A stretch of 64,000 nucleotides of DNA from Limnoglobus sp043780595 (GCA_043780595.1 JAYWCL010000106.1:30701-94700), one strand, 5' to 3'. Shown: positions 51,874 to 61,779, counted from the first letter of the stretch. Notes: generated from the letters alone by a model not told the origin. Numbers and translations: made by a program.

Positions 51874-52782
51874 CTAGACTTCGGCTGTCGGCGAAACTTC
51901 GCCCGGCACAATCGGCCGGACGTCGACGGAGACGGTGATCGTGTGGGCACCGCCGCCGAGGATGACGCCTTTTACGGGGCTGACATCGTCGTAGTCGCGG
52001 CCACGTGCAACCAGAATGTGCCGGTCGCTCGGGATTTGGTCGTTGGTGGGGTCGACGTCGATCCAGCCGATTTCCCCACAAAATACCGATACCCACGCAT
52101 GGGTCGCATCGGCACCGATCAGCCGTGGGCGACCCGGTGGCGGCACCGTGGACAGATAGCCGCTGACGTACTTCGCGGGCAAACCCAGCGAGCGCAGACA
52201 GGAGATTTCAAAGTGGGCGAAATCCTGGCAGACGCCGCGCCGGTTCTCGAACACTTCCCACACGGGCGTCGCCACCGTCGTGGCACGCGGGTCGTAAACG
52301 AAGTCGCCGTGGATGCGCCGCGTGAGGTCGAGCGAGGCTTCCAGAATCGGGCGGCCCGGCGTGAACGAACGGGCCGCATAGTCAGCGAATTCGCTTCGCT
52401 GGTAGGCGGCACGCGAGTCGAACGCGAATTGATACGCATTCAACCATTCGGGCGAAAGATCGCCACTCAGGCGGTCGCGGACCTGCTCCCATGCGGGTGT
52501 CGGTTGATTCGAACCGTACGGTGCGGGGCCGACAGTAACGAGATGGTGCGCCGTCACTTTCAGTTCGCGGTGCGGTTCTTGTACCGTGAAGTACGTGGCG
52601 ATGTTGCCGAAATAATCGAGCCGATCCACGGTGACCGCCGGTTCTGGATCGACGCGAATCTCCGACGATTCGCACGATTGCCGGTCGTCGTCGCACGGCG
52701 TGAGGTGCGCGATGTTTTGGCAAAGCGACACCGCTTCGACGTACTCGTACTTCGTGATGTGCTGAATGCGGTACGTCATCAT
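51874..52782 (-). CDS. Transglutaminase-like peptidase, last gene of the ATP-grasp/alpha-E operon
   Basis: 302 residues. A bacterial transglutaminase N-terminal beta domain (YRIQHITKYEYVEAVSLCQN) is followed by the papain-like core with Cys in RRGVCQDFAHFE, His in ATHAWVSVF and Asp in DVDPTND. The triad is complete, so protease or amidase activity is likely. Its ATG overlaps the stop of the ATP-grasp/alpha-E fusion (ATGA), which indicates translational coupling. In this gene neighbourhood such enzymes are proposed to process or remove peptide tags made by the ATP-grasp ligases; that role is inference. Confidence 0.92.
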   Translation of the reverse strand: MMTYRIQHITKYEYVEAVSLCQNIAHLTPCDDDRQSCESSEIRVDPEPAVTVDRLDYFGNIATYFTVQEPHRELKVTAHHLVTVGPAPYGSNQPTPAWEQVRDRLSGDLSPEWLNAYQFAFDSRAAYQRSEFADYAARSFTPGRPILEASLDLTRRIHGDFVYDPRATTVATPVWEVFENRRGVCQDFAHFEISCLRSLGLPAKYVSGYLSTVPPPGRPRLIGADATHAWVSVFCGEIGWIDVDPTNDQIPSDRHILVARGRDYDDVSPVKGVILGGGAHTITVSVDVRPIVPGEVSPTAEV

Positions 52783-55292
52783 GGTTTGCGTGCGGTGTTG
52801 AATTGCAAGAAATCACCCGCAAGGTGTCGCGACGTTTGCAGGTGGCTGAGGTACTTCAGCGTGATCGTGTCGGACAATATCGGCAAGTCGGTTTTCAGTT
52901 GTTCGAGTAGCGCCACCAGTGCCGGTCGGGTCCGCTGATGCACTTTTGCGAGCTTGCCGACGTCGGCGAGTTGCACCGCCGAGAACGCCGTGAGCGCGAG
53001 GCGTTGATCGATGTCGCGACTGCCAACCGGCGTCGGGCGCGGCAGGCGGTCGACGTCTTCGACGATCGCCGAAAGCTGCGAAGCGAGCGAACGCGGGTTC
53101 GTTTCATCGCACACTAGCAAGTCCAAAACGCCTTCGACGCGCAGGCTACCGAGGTAGCGACGGCGATATGTCATGCCACTGTCAGCGACTTCGAGGACGG
53201 CATCGAGGACCGGCCCCTCTTGCGGCGTCGAAGTCAACAGTGTGCCGCGGAGCAAGCTGACCACGTTGACGGCGCGTTCGAGTTTTCGGCCGATATTGAG
53301 GAAGCGCCACCCTTCACCGCGCGTCATGCTTTCGACCACCAAACCGCTGAATGCCGCGAGCGTGATGACCGAGCGATTCAACAACTCGAGCACTTCGCCG
53401 AGCGTGAGTTCTTCGGTTTCGGGTCGCCGCGTGTATTCGTTCAGGCCGTTGACGATCCGCCACATATCGACCGAAATGCGATCGCGAACCATCCCGGCCA
53501 CGCGCAAGAATGCTTCGAGCACGCTCGCCAAGCTGCCCGCTTTCGTGTGGTCGAACACCAACGAAAGCACCTCGGGATCCGGGTCGGTGAGGCGCACGGC
53601 GGCCCCTTCGCCGATGAATCCGGGGAGCGTGTCGGTCTGGAATGTGAGTGCCCGAAGCAGCGCCGGGAGTTCGGGCACGTCGGCCAATCCGGACTTGTCC
53701 GCAAGCCGTGCGACGACGGCACGCAGTAACCGCGTCGTTCCCTCGGCGCGTTCCGCGTAGCGCCCGAGCCAGAACAGATTGTCGGCCACGCGGCTCGGTA
53801 GATCGCCGCCGGCGCGGGTCAGTTCGATCGGCATCGCGCCTTGCGGCAACATGCTGAAACTGCTGACGGGGCCGCTCGAAAGGATCCACGTGTCTTTGCT
53901 GCCGCCGCCGCGCTGCATTGAAACGATCGGCGTATCGGCACTCGAACTCACTCGCGTCAAACCGCCCGGCATGACGGTGAACGTATCGCCATCGGCGGCC
54001 AGATACGTGCGCATTACCATCTTGCGCGGGACGAGATTTTCGCCGACGAGTACGGGCGTGGTGGACAAGTTCACTCGCTCCAAGCCGACGTAGTCGCGGG
54101 GCTTCGCCCGAATGCGTGCGATCAGTTTAGCACGCTCTTCGATGGGTAGATCTTCGCAGAAGATCGGGTCCATCCGTGCCGTGGGGAACGCCGGTTTGAT
54201 CGCCATCGTTTCCAGGTTCGCGAGCACGTGGCTCAGCGAACTCGGCTCGCCGCACCACCACGTCGTTACCGAGGGAATGCGTAGATCTTCGCCCAACAAC
54301 TCGCGGCATAATCGCGGCAAAAACGCGAGCAACGCAGGCGTTTCCAACACGCCGGTGCCGAGTGCATTCGCGACGGCGACCGTACCCGCACGCACGGCTT
54401 GAACGAGACCGGGGACGCCGAGGAACGAATCGGGACGCAGTTCGAGCGGGTCGCAGAAGTCGTCGTCGAGGCGGCGGAAAATCACATCGACCGGTTGCAG
54501 TCCACCGAGCACTTTCAGGAACACGCGGTTATCGCGCACCGTCAGGTCGCCGCCTTCGACGAGCGTGTAACCGAGGTAGCGCGCGAGGTACGCATGTTCG
54601 AAATACGTCTCGTTGTACGGCCCCGGCGTCAGCAGCACCGTGCGCGGGTTGTCCTTGTTTCGCGGCGCGATCGAGTTGAGCGTTTCGCGTAACGACCGGA
54701 AGAAGGTTGCGAGGCGTTGCACGCGACAATCGCGAAACGCTTCGGGTAAGGCACGCGAAAGTACGATGCGATTTTCGAGCGTGTAACCCGCGCCAGATGG
54801 GGCTTGCGTGCGGTCGCTGAGCACGCGGAAGTTCCCATCGCCATCGCGGCCGAGGTTCGCTGCATAGAGGTGCAGGTGGCGATTCGCCGGCAGCGGCACG
54901 CCTTGGCATGGCCGCAAGAAGCCGGGGTTCGCGAATAGCAGTTCGGGGGGAATCAGACCCGAGTGAATCAGCTTTTGTTCGCCGTAGAGATCGGCGCAAA
55001 TCGTCTCGAGGAGCTTCGCACGCTGAATCAAACCGACTTCGAGTAGTGTCGATTCGTGCTGCGAAATGAGTAGCGGAATCGGGTCGAGCTGCCAGGGGCG
55101 CGTCATCCCATGCGGATCGCCGTAGACGTTGTAGGTGACGCCATTTTCGCGAATGAGGTGCTGCGCGTCGCGCCATCGGCGCGTGAGATCTTCGGAACCG
55201 AGTTCTTCGGTGGCACGAAAGTACGCTTCCCAGTGCGGTCGAATTTTGCCGTACGCATCGACGGCTTCGTCAATCGCGCCGGCCGACGGCAC
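52779..55292 (-). CDS. Fusion of circularly permuted ATP-grasp and alpha-E (DUF403) domains
   Basis: 837 residues from GTG 55292. The ATP-grasp type-2 half (about 1-480) shows YGDPHGMTRPWQLDPIP, VLSDRTQAPSGAGYTLENR, LTPGPYNETYFEHAYLARYLG, IFRRLDDDFCDP and MQRGGGSKDTWILS. The alpha-E half follows (VADNLFWLGRYAERAEGTTRLLRA, NIGRKLERAVNVVSLLR). The pair is predicted to ligate amino acids or peptides. An AGGAGG at 55394-55399 lies 8 nt before an in-frame CTG at 55385. With that start the protein gains 31 residues and sits only 33 nt behind the upstream gene, better than GTG 55292, which has no comparable signal. Confidence 0.92.
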   Translation of the reverse strand: MPSAGAIDEAVDAYGKIRPHWEAYFRATEELGSEDLTRRWRDAQHLIRENGVTYNVYGDPHGMTRPWQLDPIPLLISQHESTLLEVGLIQRAKLLETICADLYGEQKLIHSGLIPPELLFANPGFLRPCQGVPLPANRHLHLYAANLGRDGDGNFRVLSDRTQAPSGAGYTLENRIVLSRALPEAFRDCRVQRLATFFRSLRETLNSIAPRNKDNPRTVLLTPGPYNETYFEHAYLARYLGYTLVEGGDLTVRDNRVFLKVLGGLQPVDVIFRRLDDDFCDPLELRPDSFLGVPGLVQAVRAGTVAVANALGTGVLETPALLAFLPRLCRELLGEDLRIPSVTTWWCGEPSSLSHVLANLETMAIKPAFPTARMDPIFCEDLPIEERAKLIARIRAKPRDYVGLERVNLSTTPVLVGENLVPRKMVMRTYLAADGDTFTVMPGGLTRVSSSADTPIVSMQRGGGSKDTWILSSGPVSSFSMLPQGAMPIELTRAGGDLPSRVADNLFWLGRYAERAEGTTRLLRAVVARLADKSGLADVPELPALLRALTFQTDTLPGFIGEGAAVRLTDPDPEVLSLVFDHTKAGSLASVLEAFLRVAGMVRDRISVDMWRIVNGLNEYTRRPETEELTLGEVLELLNRSVITLAAFSGLVVESMTRGEGWRFLNIGRKLERAVNVVSLLRGTLLTSTPQEGPVLDAVLEVADSGMTYRRRYLGSLRVEGVLDLLVCDETNPRSLASQLSAIVEDVDRLPRPTPVGSRDIDQRLALTAFSAVQLADVGKLAKVHQRTRPALVALLEQLKTDLPILSDTITLKYLSHLQTSRHLAGDFLQFNTARKP

Positions 55293-55393
55293 ATACGAAA
55301 GCGATGCCGGGTGCGCATCGGCTACGACGCGACCCGACGACTGCGATTGGCTCTGGGACTGACTCGGGAAGAGGTTCGTCGTCAGGGAAGATA

Positions 55394-55399
55394 CCTCCT
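55394..55399 (-). promoter_or_regulatory. Strong ribosome binding site before a possible CTG start
   Basis: AGGAGG on the minus strand, followed after 8 nt by CTG (55385-55383) in frame with the ATP-grasp/alpha-E fusion. No ATG, GTG or TTG is available in frame between here and GTG 55292. Confidence 0.45.
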
Positions 55400-55418
55400 A
55401 ATCACGTGGAGCACGTTT

Positions 55419-58400
55419 TTAACGGGCTTTGGCTTTCGACAAGTCGGCCACGTTCGCAACGTGTCCCGTTGGGGCAATTGGCGTTCGCGACGAAATCAGG
55501 CGGTTCGTCAGCGTGGGCGTTCCGGTAGGGGCGGCGGGCGGCTTGGGACGCCGCAAATCGAGCGTGTACGGGAACTCCGCGTTCATTTCGGCGGGCGGAA
55601 TCGCGATCGGCCCCGGCGTGTGGCCGAACCCGAAGAAGCGCGACAGTCGCCGCCCCTCGGCTTCGCGGCCGTTAATTGGGAACCGCTCGTGTGCCCGTCC
55701 GCCGGGGTGCGATACGTGGTACGTGCAACCGCCGACGCTGCGATCGTTCCACTGGTCGAGAATATCGAAAACGAGCGGCGAGTGAACGGGAATATTCGGG
55801 TGCAAACAGCCCGGTGGCTGCCAGGCACGATAGCGAACCCCCGCGACGAATTCGCCGTGCGTACCTGTCGGGTGGAGTGGAATCCGCCGGCCGTTACAGG
55901 TGAGAATGTGCCGACTATCGGTGAGGCCACGCACTTTCACCTGCATCCGTTCGAGCGAAGAATCGACGTAGCGTACCGCACCGCCACCGCCGCTTTCTTC
56001 GCCCAGCACGTGCCACGGTTCGATCGCTTGTCGCAACTCGATGTGAACGCCGCGATGCGTAACATCGCCGAGATGCGGGAAGCGGAACTCGTGCTGGGCC
56101 GCGAACCACGACGGATCGAACGAGTATCCCTCGCCGCGAATTTCATCGAGCGCGTCGTTGAAATCCTGATTCACGAAGTACGGCAACATGAACCGATCGT
56201 GCAGTTGCGTGCCCCAACGGACGAGCTTGTGCGCGTAGGGCTTCTTCCAGAACCACGCCACCAACGAACGTAAAAACAGTTGCTGAACGAGGCTCATTCG
56301 TGCGTGGGGCGGCATCTCGAACGAACGCAGTTCGAGCAATCCGCGTCGGCCTTCGGCGGTGTCCGGCGAGAAGAGTTTGTCGATGCAAAATTCGGTGCGG
56401 TGCGTGTTACCGGTGCAATCGACGAGCAGGTGCCGGAACAGCCGATCGACGAGCCACGCGGGTGGCGTCTGCCCGTTATGCGGTAGCTGGCTGCACGCGA
56501 TTTCGAGTTCGTAAAGCGCATCGTGCCGGGCTTCGTCGACGCGCGGGTGTTGGCTCGTCGGGCCGACAAACATGCCGCTAAACAAGTACGAAAGCGATGG
56601 GTGGTTGTTCCAGAACGTGACGAGGCTTTTCAGCACATCGGGTTTGCGCAACAGCGGACTATCGGCCGGTGTCGGCCCGCCGATGACGATGTGATTGCCA
56701 CCACCGGTGCCCGTATGTCGACCGTCGAGCATGAATTTTTCCGTGCTCAGGTGCGTCTGTTTCGCCTGCTCGTACAGTGTTTCGGTGGTCTGTACGAGTT
56801 CGTCCCAACTGTGTGCGGGGTGCAAGTTCACTTCGAGCACGCCGGGGTCGGGCGACATCGAAAACTGATTGAGTCGATGATCGTGCGGCGGTTTGTACCC
56901 CTCGATGCGAACGGGCATTTTCAGCTTCGCGGCAGTCGCTTCGACGGCGGTGAGTAGATCGAGATACTCTTCGGCGAAGCGCGACGGCGGCATGAACACG
57001 TGCAGCCGTCCATCGCGTGGCTCGACGCAGAATGCCGAGCGGATGAGGGGCTGTTTATCGTCCGCTTTCGCGTACCAACCCGTTCCGCTACCGAAGGCCA
57101 CGGGGGGGTGTTTGCCGTTCCGCGTCGTCGGCGGTACCGGCGTGTTTCGCAAGTTTGCGATCTGCGTGGGCAGTGGGCCGCGCGGCGCGAATGGATCTTG
57201 CGGTTCGATCGACTGACGCTGTGCGGGGTCTTCCCACGTCAGCGAATCGAGCGGGATGCGAAAGCCCATCGCCGAGTCGCCGGGGATCAGGTACAGTTGC
57301 TCTTTGCGCAAGAACCACGGCCCCGTTTCCCACTGCGTGCTGTGCGCGTAATCGCGGCGGATCGGCAGGACGTAGCCGACGACGGTGCCGAGCTTTTGCT
57401 CGAAGATTTTCGCGAACAGTGCCCGCTCTTCTTTGTCTTCGAGCTTGCTGTTCAGCGGGTCGAGATTCGCGGGCAGGCGACGCTCTTTCCACATGTAATA
57501 CCAGGCATCTTCGTAGCTGGGGATCGCGCACGTCGGGTCGACGGCCAGCGTTTCCGCGAGAGCCGTCACGAAGCGTTTGGCTTCGTCGGGGCCGTAGCCG
57601 TAGTTCACCGATTCATCGGCGACGAGTGCGGGATCGTTCCACATCGGGATGCCATCGCGACGCCAATAGCAACTGAACGCCCAACGCGGCAGCGGTTCGC
57701 CGGGGTACCATTTGCCTTGCCCGAAGTGCAACAATCCGCCGCCATTCGCGTAGCTATCGCTCAGCCGCTTCAGCAGCACGTTCGCCTTTTCGCGCTTCTC
57801 TTTCCCCGGCGCGGCGATGTTCCACTCGTCGGCATCGCGGTTCTCCGCACTCACGAACGTCGGCTCGCCGCCCATTGTCAACCGCACGTCCCACTCGCGC
57901 AGGTCGGCATCGATGCGGTGCCCGAGCGCGTTGATGGCATCCCATTGTGTATCGGTGTAAGGCTTCGTCACCCGCGGCGATTCGCCGACGCGCCGGATCG
58001 ACATCTCGAAATCGAACACTTCCCCGAGTTCATCGTCGGGGTTGTTGGGATCTTTTACGAAGCTGAAGCCACCGCTAATCGGGGCGGCCGTCTGAGGGTC
58101 GGCAGTACACGCCAGCGGAATGTGCCCCTCCGCTGTGAGCAAACCCGACGTGGCATCGAGGCCGATCCAGCCTGCGCCGGGCAGGTAGATTTCCGCCCAG
58201 GCGTGCAAGTCCGTGAAGTCCGAAGTCGGTCCTTCGGGGCCGACGACGGGTTTATCGTCTTCGACCAACTGAATGAGATAACCCGACGCGAACCGGGCGG
58301 CGATGCCCATGTGCCTCGCAAGCTGAACGAGCAACCATGCGGAGTCGCGGCACGATCCTTTCCCGAGTGCGAGCGTTTCTTCGGGAGCCTGCACGCCGGG

Positions 58401-58889
58401 TTCCATCCGGATGACGTAACTGACGCGGTCGTGAACGAGATTGTTCAGCGCCACGATGTAATCGTTGGTCTGCATTACGGGCAGTCGCGCGGCCTCGATC
58501 AGCTTCTGCAACAACGGCCCGGCGGGGAGCGTTTCGAGATACGGCGTGAGATCGCGGGCGGTCGATTCTTCGTACGCGAACGGGAAATTCTCCGCGTCCT
58601 TCTCGATGAAGAAGTCGAACGGATTGATCGGCACCAGGTCCGCAACGAGGTCGATCGTGACCTTGAACTGCGTCGTCGGCTTGAGGAAGACGAGGCGAGC
58701 GAGGTGGTTGCTGTACGGGTCTTGCTGCCAGTTCATGTAGTGCGAGTTGGGTTCGATCGTCAGCGAGTACGCGGGGATCGGCGTGCGCGTGTGCGGGGCC
58801 GGGCGCAGCCGCACGATGTGCGGGGACAACGTGACGGGTCGGTCGTAGGTGTACGATGTCACGTGACGGAGAGCGACGCGAATTCCCAT
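55419..58889 (-). CDS. Large transglutaminase-like protein with DUF2126 domain
   Basis: 1,156 residues. The N-terminal ~300 residues form a transglutaminase: ALRHVTSYTYDRPVTLSPH, Cys in LGKGSCRDSAWLLVQ, His in FTDLHAWAEIYLP and Asp in IGLDATSG. The remainder is the DUF2126 region (WDVRLTMGGEPTFVSAENRD, LPRWAFSCYWRRDGIPMWND, GTGGGNHIVIGGPTPADSPL, FEMPPHARMSLVQQLFLRSL). DUF2126 belongs to the glutamine-synthetase/GCS-like amidoligase assemblage, so the protein may both make and hydrolyse amide bonds. It lies 69 nt after the alpha-E gene in one operon. Confidence 0.93.
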   Translation of the reverse strand: MGIRVALRHVTSYTYDRPVTLSPHIVRLRPAPHTRTPIPAYSLTIEPNSHYMNWQQDPYSNHLARLVFLKPTTQFKVTIDLVADLVPINPFDFFIEKDAENFPFAYEESTARDLTPYLETLPAGPLLQKLIEAARLPVMQTNDYIVALNNLVHDRVSYVIRMEPGVQAPEETLALGKGSCRDSAWLLVQLARHMGIAARFASGYLIQLVEDDKPVVGPEGPTSDFTDLHAWAEIYLPGAGWIGLDATSGLLTAEGHIPLACTADPQTAAPISGGFSFVKDPNNPDDELGEVFDFEMSIRRVGESPRVTKPYTDTQWDAINALGHRIDADLREWDVRLTMGGEPTFVSAENRDADEWNIAAPGKEKREKANVLLKRLSDSYANGGGLLHFGQGKWYPGEPLPRWAFSCYWRRDGIPMWNDPALVADESVNYGYGPDEAKRFVTALAETLAVDPTCAIPSYEDAWYYMWKERRLPANLDPLNSKLEDKEERALFAKIFEQKLGTVVGYVLPIRRDYAHSTQWETGPWFLRKEQLYLIPGDSAMGFRIPLDSLTWEDPAQRQSIEPQDPFAPRGPLPTQIANLRNTPVPPTTRNGKHPPVAFGSGTGWYAKADDKQPLIRSAFCVEPRDGRLHVFMPPSRFAEEYLDLLTAVEATAAKLKMPVRIEGYKPPHDHRLNQFSMSPDPGVLEVNLHPAHSWDELVQTTETLYEQAKQTHLSTEKFMLDGRHTGTGGGNHIVIGGPTPADSPLLRKPDVLKSLVTFWNNHPSLSYLFSGMFVGPTSQHPRVDEARHDALYELEIACSQLPHNGQTPPAWLVDRLFRHLLVDCTGNTHRTEFCIDKLFSPDTAEGRRGLLELRSFEMPPHARMSLVQQLFLRSLVAWFWKKPYAHKLVRWGTQLHDRFMLPYFVNQDFNDALDEIRGEGYSFDPSWFAAQHEFRFPHLGDVTHRGVHIELRQAIEPWHVLGEESGGGGAVRYVDSSLERMQVKVRGLTDSRHILTCNGRRIPLHPTGTHGEFVAGVRYRAWQPPGCLHPNIPVHSPLVFDILDQWNDRSVGGCTYHVSHPGGRAHERFPINGREAEGRRLSRFFGFGHTPGPIAIPPAEMNAEFPYTLDLRRPKPPAAPTGTPTLTNRLISSRTPIAPTGHVANVADLSKAKAR

Positions 58890-58958
58890 GTTCGATGCTA
58901 CCTAAAGGCGACTTCGCGGGGGGCGAGGATTCTTAACCTCAGTTGGCGCGGGAAGCGG

Positions 58959-59951
58959 TTACGATTGATGTTGCGTTTGCGTTTGGTTCTGCGTTTTTGT
59001 CGGGGGGCGGACTTCACCGGAGAAGTACGTCTGATGAATCGCGTTGCCGATGTCGTGGATGCCGTCGACGACGTGCGTCAGCGATTCGTGGAGGCCATCG
59101 TGAATCAGGTCGGCAATGTCGCGGGCATCGAGCCAACGCAGCAGTTGGCCCAACTTGCGGTCGGCTTCATTCGTACCCGAGCCGACTTCGGTTTCGGAGA
59201 TTGCCGCCAACGATCGTTCGCACGCGGTCAGGCAGTGATGCACCGAACGCGGGAACAAATCGTCGAGGATCAGGAACTCGGCCACCGCGACGGCAGGGTC
59301 CGATTGATTCGCACGCGGTCGCTTGTGGAACGGCTCGTACCCGGAGCAACTCATCAGGATCGCCACCCAGTGTGCGTTGTCCACGGGCGTGCCGACGTCT
59401 TCGATCTTCGGCAACAAAATGTGGTAGCGAACATCGAGGATGCGCGCCGTCTGGCTGGCACGTTCGAGGTGCGTGCCGAGGTGGAAAAACTCCCACGCCT
59501 CGCCGTGCGCCATTGTCGCATCGCAGATGCCGTGGAGCAACTGATTGATTCGCCGGATCTGCGCGTAAAACTCGCCGCGCTGGTGGTCGAACAACTCGCG
59601 CGTGCTCGGCTGCTTCAGCCACAAGTGATAAAAGTTCATCCGCTCCCACATCTCGGCGGAGATCACTTCGCGAATAATCCGCGCGTTCTCGCGCGCCCAC
59701 GACAGCGACGACGCAATACTGAACGGGTTATCCACGTCCCACGTCATGTACTCTTGAATCGTCTCCGCCGTCGGCTCGCCTTTGTGCTCGTGAATGCCGC
59801 TGATAATCAACAACGGCATCCATTGCTGCTCGACGGGCAGATGGAAATCGAGCAACAGCGTCTGATTGACTTCCAAAATGCGCGCGGTGTTCTCGGCCCG
59901 TTCCAGATAGCGGGACAACCAGTAGCAGTGTTCGGCCACGCGCGAAATCAT
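58959..59951 (-). CDS. Alpha-E domain (DUF403) protein
   Basis: About 330 residues, all-helical. The diagnostic N-terminus ISRVAEHCYWLSRYLERAENTARIL is complete, followed by WERMNFYHLWLKQPS and FHLGTHLERASQTARILD. The alpha-E domain nearly always accompanies the circularly permuted ATP-grasp protein, as a separate chain or fused; both forms occur in this operon. ATG 59951 overlaps the upstream stop as ATGA. The tail is Gln/Thr-rich (PPTKTQNQTQTQHQS). Confidence 0.94.
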   Translation of the reverse strand: MISRVAEHCYWLSRYLERAENTARILEVNQTLLLDFHLPVEQQWMPLLIISGIHEHKGEPTAETIQEYMTWDVDNPFSIASSLSWARENARIIREVISAEMWERMNFYHLWLKQPSTRELFDHQRGEFYAQIRRINQLLHGICDATMAHGEAWEFFHLGTHLERASQTARILDVRYHILLPKIEDVGTPVDNAHWVAILMSCSGYEPFHKRPRANQSDPAVAVAEFLILDDLFPRSVHHCLTACERSLAAISETEVGSGTNEADRKLGQLLRWLDARDIADLIHDGLHESLTHVVDGIHDIGNAIHQTYFSGEVRPPTKTQNQTQTQHQS

Positions 59952-61459
59952 TCGATCACCCACGTGTCTTTGCTGCCGCCGCCCTGGCTCGAATTCACCA
60001 CCAACGAGCCTTTCACCAGTGCCGTCCGCGTCAGTCCACCCGGTATCACCCACGTCGATGTTCCGCTGACGATGTACGGTCGCAAATCGACGTGTCGCGG
60101 CGCGATGCCTTCCTCGGTCCAGGTCGGGCACGTCGAAAGCGTCACGACCGGTTGCGCGATGTAGTTTCGCGGGTCGGCTTTCAGCTTCGCCGCAAACTCC
60201 GCGCGTTGGGCCATCGTGCTATACGGCCCCATTAACATGCCGTACCCGCCCGATTCGTTGACCGCCTTCACGACGAGTTCACCGAGGTGGTCGAGCGTGT
60301 ATTTCAGATCGTCCGGGCGAGCGCAGATGTATGTCGGCACGTTCTTCAACAACGGCTCTTCGCTCAGGTAAAAGCGGATCATCGCTTCGACGTACGGGTA
60401 AACCGCTTTGTCGTCGGCGACACCCGTACCGACCGCGTTCGCCAGTGTGACGTTGCCCGCTCGGTAGGCGCGGAACAAACCGGGCACGCCGAGCATACTG
60501 TCGGCACGGAAGACTTCCGGGTCGAGGAAGTCATCGTCGAGGCGACGGTAGATGACGTCCACTTTCTGCGGGCCGCGCGTCGTTTTGAGGTAAACGATGT
60601 CTTCGTGAACGAACAAATCCGGCCCGAGTACGAGTTCGACGCCCATGTGCCGCGCGAGGAAACTGTGCTCGAAGTACGCCGAGTTGTACGGTCCCGGCGA
60701 CAGCACCACGACGCACGGATGGTCGTTCGCGTTGTGCGGTGCCACCGATTCGAGTGCCGAACGCAGCCGTTGTGGATAGTCTTCGACGCGCTTGACGCGG
60801 CAATCTTGGAACAACTGCGGGAAGACCTTTTTCATGACCGCACGGTTTTCGAGCACGTAACTCACACCCGATGGCGTACGGCCATTGTCTTCGAGAACGA
60901 GGAACTGCCCGTTGTGGTCGCGGATCAGGTCGCTACCGCAGACGTGAATGTACTGCTTCGCGGGTGGCGAGAAGCCGATCATTTCCTTGCGATAGCCCTT
61001 CGAGCCGAGGACGAGATCCGCCGGAATGACCTTCTCTTTCAAGATGCGTTGGTCGTGATACACATCGTCGAGGAACAGGTTGAGTGCGCGAATGCGTTGC
61101 ACGAGGCCGACTTCGAGCAGGTTCCACTCGCGGGCCGGCACGGGGCGCGGGATCAAATCGAACGGGAAGATTTTCTCGGTGCCGCGCGTGTCGGCATACA
61201 CGGAGAACGTGATCCCCTGATTGATGAACGCCAAGTCCGCACTCGCCCGTCGCGCGGCAAATTCGGACACGTGCATGTTCCCGAGCCGTTCGACGAGGAC
61301 GCAGCCACAATCGTGCGGCGTCCGATCGCGCTGGAAAAGCTCGTCCCATGCCGTGGGGTGCGGTTTGTAACGCTGGAAGAGTGTATCTTGCATCGGATGG
61401 GGCTTTTTCGCGGCCATTCGCTTCGGGCGAACGGTTGTGAGTTCTGTGGCAATCGCCAT
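59948..61459 (-). CDS. Circularly permuted ATP-grasp type-2 ligase
   Basis: 503 residues, first gene of the operon. Conserved blocks: GITFSVYADTRGTEKIFPFD, VLEDNGRTPSGVSYVLENR, LSPGPYNSAYFEHSFLARHMG, IYRRLDDDFLDPEVF, NAVGTGVADDKAVYPYV, KAVNESGGYGMLMGP and QGGGSKDTWVIE. ATP-grasp enzymes form amide bonds through acyl-phosphate intermediates. This family (DUF404/407) is predicted to build peptides or attach them to a target, but a substrate has not been established to my knowledge. A 319-bp gap separates it from the divergent PLD gene and should contain the operon promoter. Confidence 0.94.
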   Translation of the reverse strand: MAIATELTTVRPKRMAAKKPHPMQDTLFQRYKPHPTAWDELFQRDRTPHDCGCVLVERLGNMHVSEFAARRASADLAFINQGITFSVYADTRGTEKIFPFDLIPRPVPAREWNLLEVGLVQRIRALNLFLDDVYHDQRILKEKVIPADLVLGSKGYRKEMIGFSPPAKQYIHVCGSDLIRDHNGQFLVLEDNGRTPSGVSYVLENRAVMKKVFPQLFQDCRVKRVEDYPQRLRSALESVAPHNANDHPCVVVLSPGPYNSAYFEHSFLARHMGVELVLGPDLFVHEDIVYLKTTRGPQKVDVIYRRLDDDFLDPEVFRADSMLGVPGLFRAYRAGNVTLANAVGTGVADDKAVYPYVEAMIRFYLSEEPLLKNVPTYICARPDDLKYTLDHLGELVVKAVNESGGYGMLMGPYSTMAQRAEFAAKLKADPRNYIAQPVVTLSTCPTWTEEGIAPRHVDLRPYIVSGTSTWVIPGGLTRTALVKGSLVVNSSQGGGSKDTWVIE

Positions 61460-61779
61460 GTGCTTGCTTTCTTCGCAGAGAGTGCAAGATGTTCTAGCAG
61501 GATGGAGTTTGAAGCATCTCCATCACGCCAAAACCGCTCGATTCGGGGCCACCCGTTTGCACCGGAAAGCATTGGCAAGAATCATGCCTATCGCCGAAAC
61601 GTTTCTCCTTCGCTCGCAATGTTACCGGATTGCCGTCTCGTACTGAAGTGAATCTTGCAAAATATCCGTATGTCGGTCGAAGAGGAACCGTTACCAACCG
61701 CAATCGGTTTCCCCTTGCCCTTCCATCGCGTGGCACCTTCGGGTATTCGCACACATCGCGAACGTGGCGGAGGTGTGCG
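61460..61779. other. Divergent intergenic region
   Basis: About 320 bp between the ATP-grasp operon and the PLD lipoprotein gene. It must contain both promoters. I see no clear -35/-10 pair, hairpin or gene in it, apart from the PLD ribosome binding site GGAGG at 61769-61773. Confidence 0.5.

Noticed and set aside
57000..60164. Plus-strand open frame of 1,054 codons
   Set aside because: It lies antisense to the DUF2126, alpha-E and ATP-grasp genes, whose motifs are unmistakable. The frame is Arg/His/Val-rich, as expected for the antisense of high-GC coding sequence.
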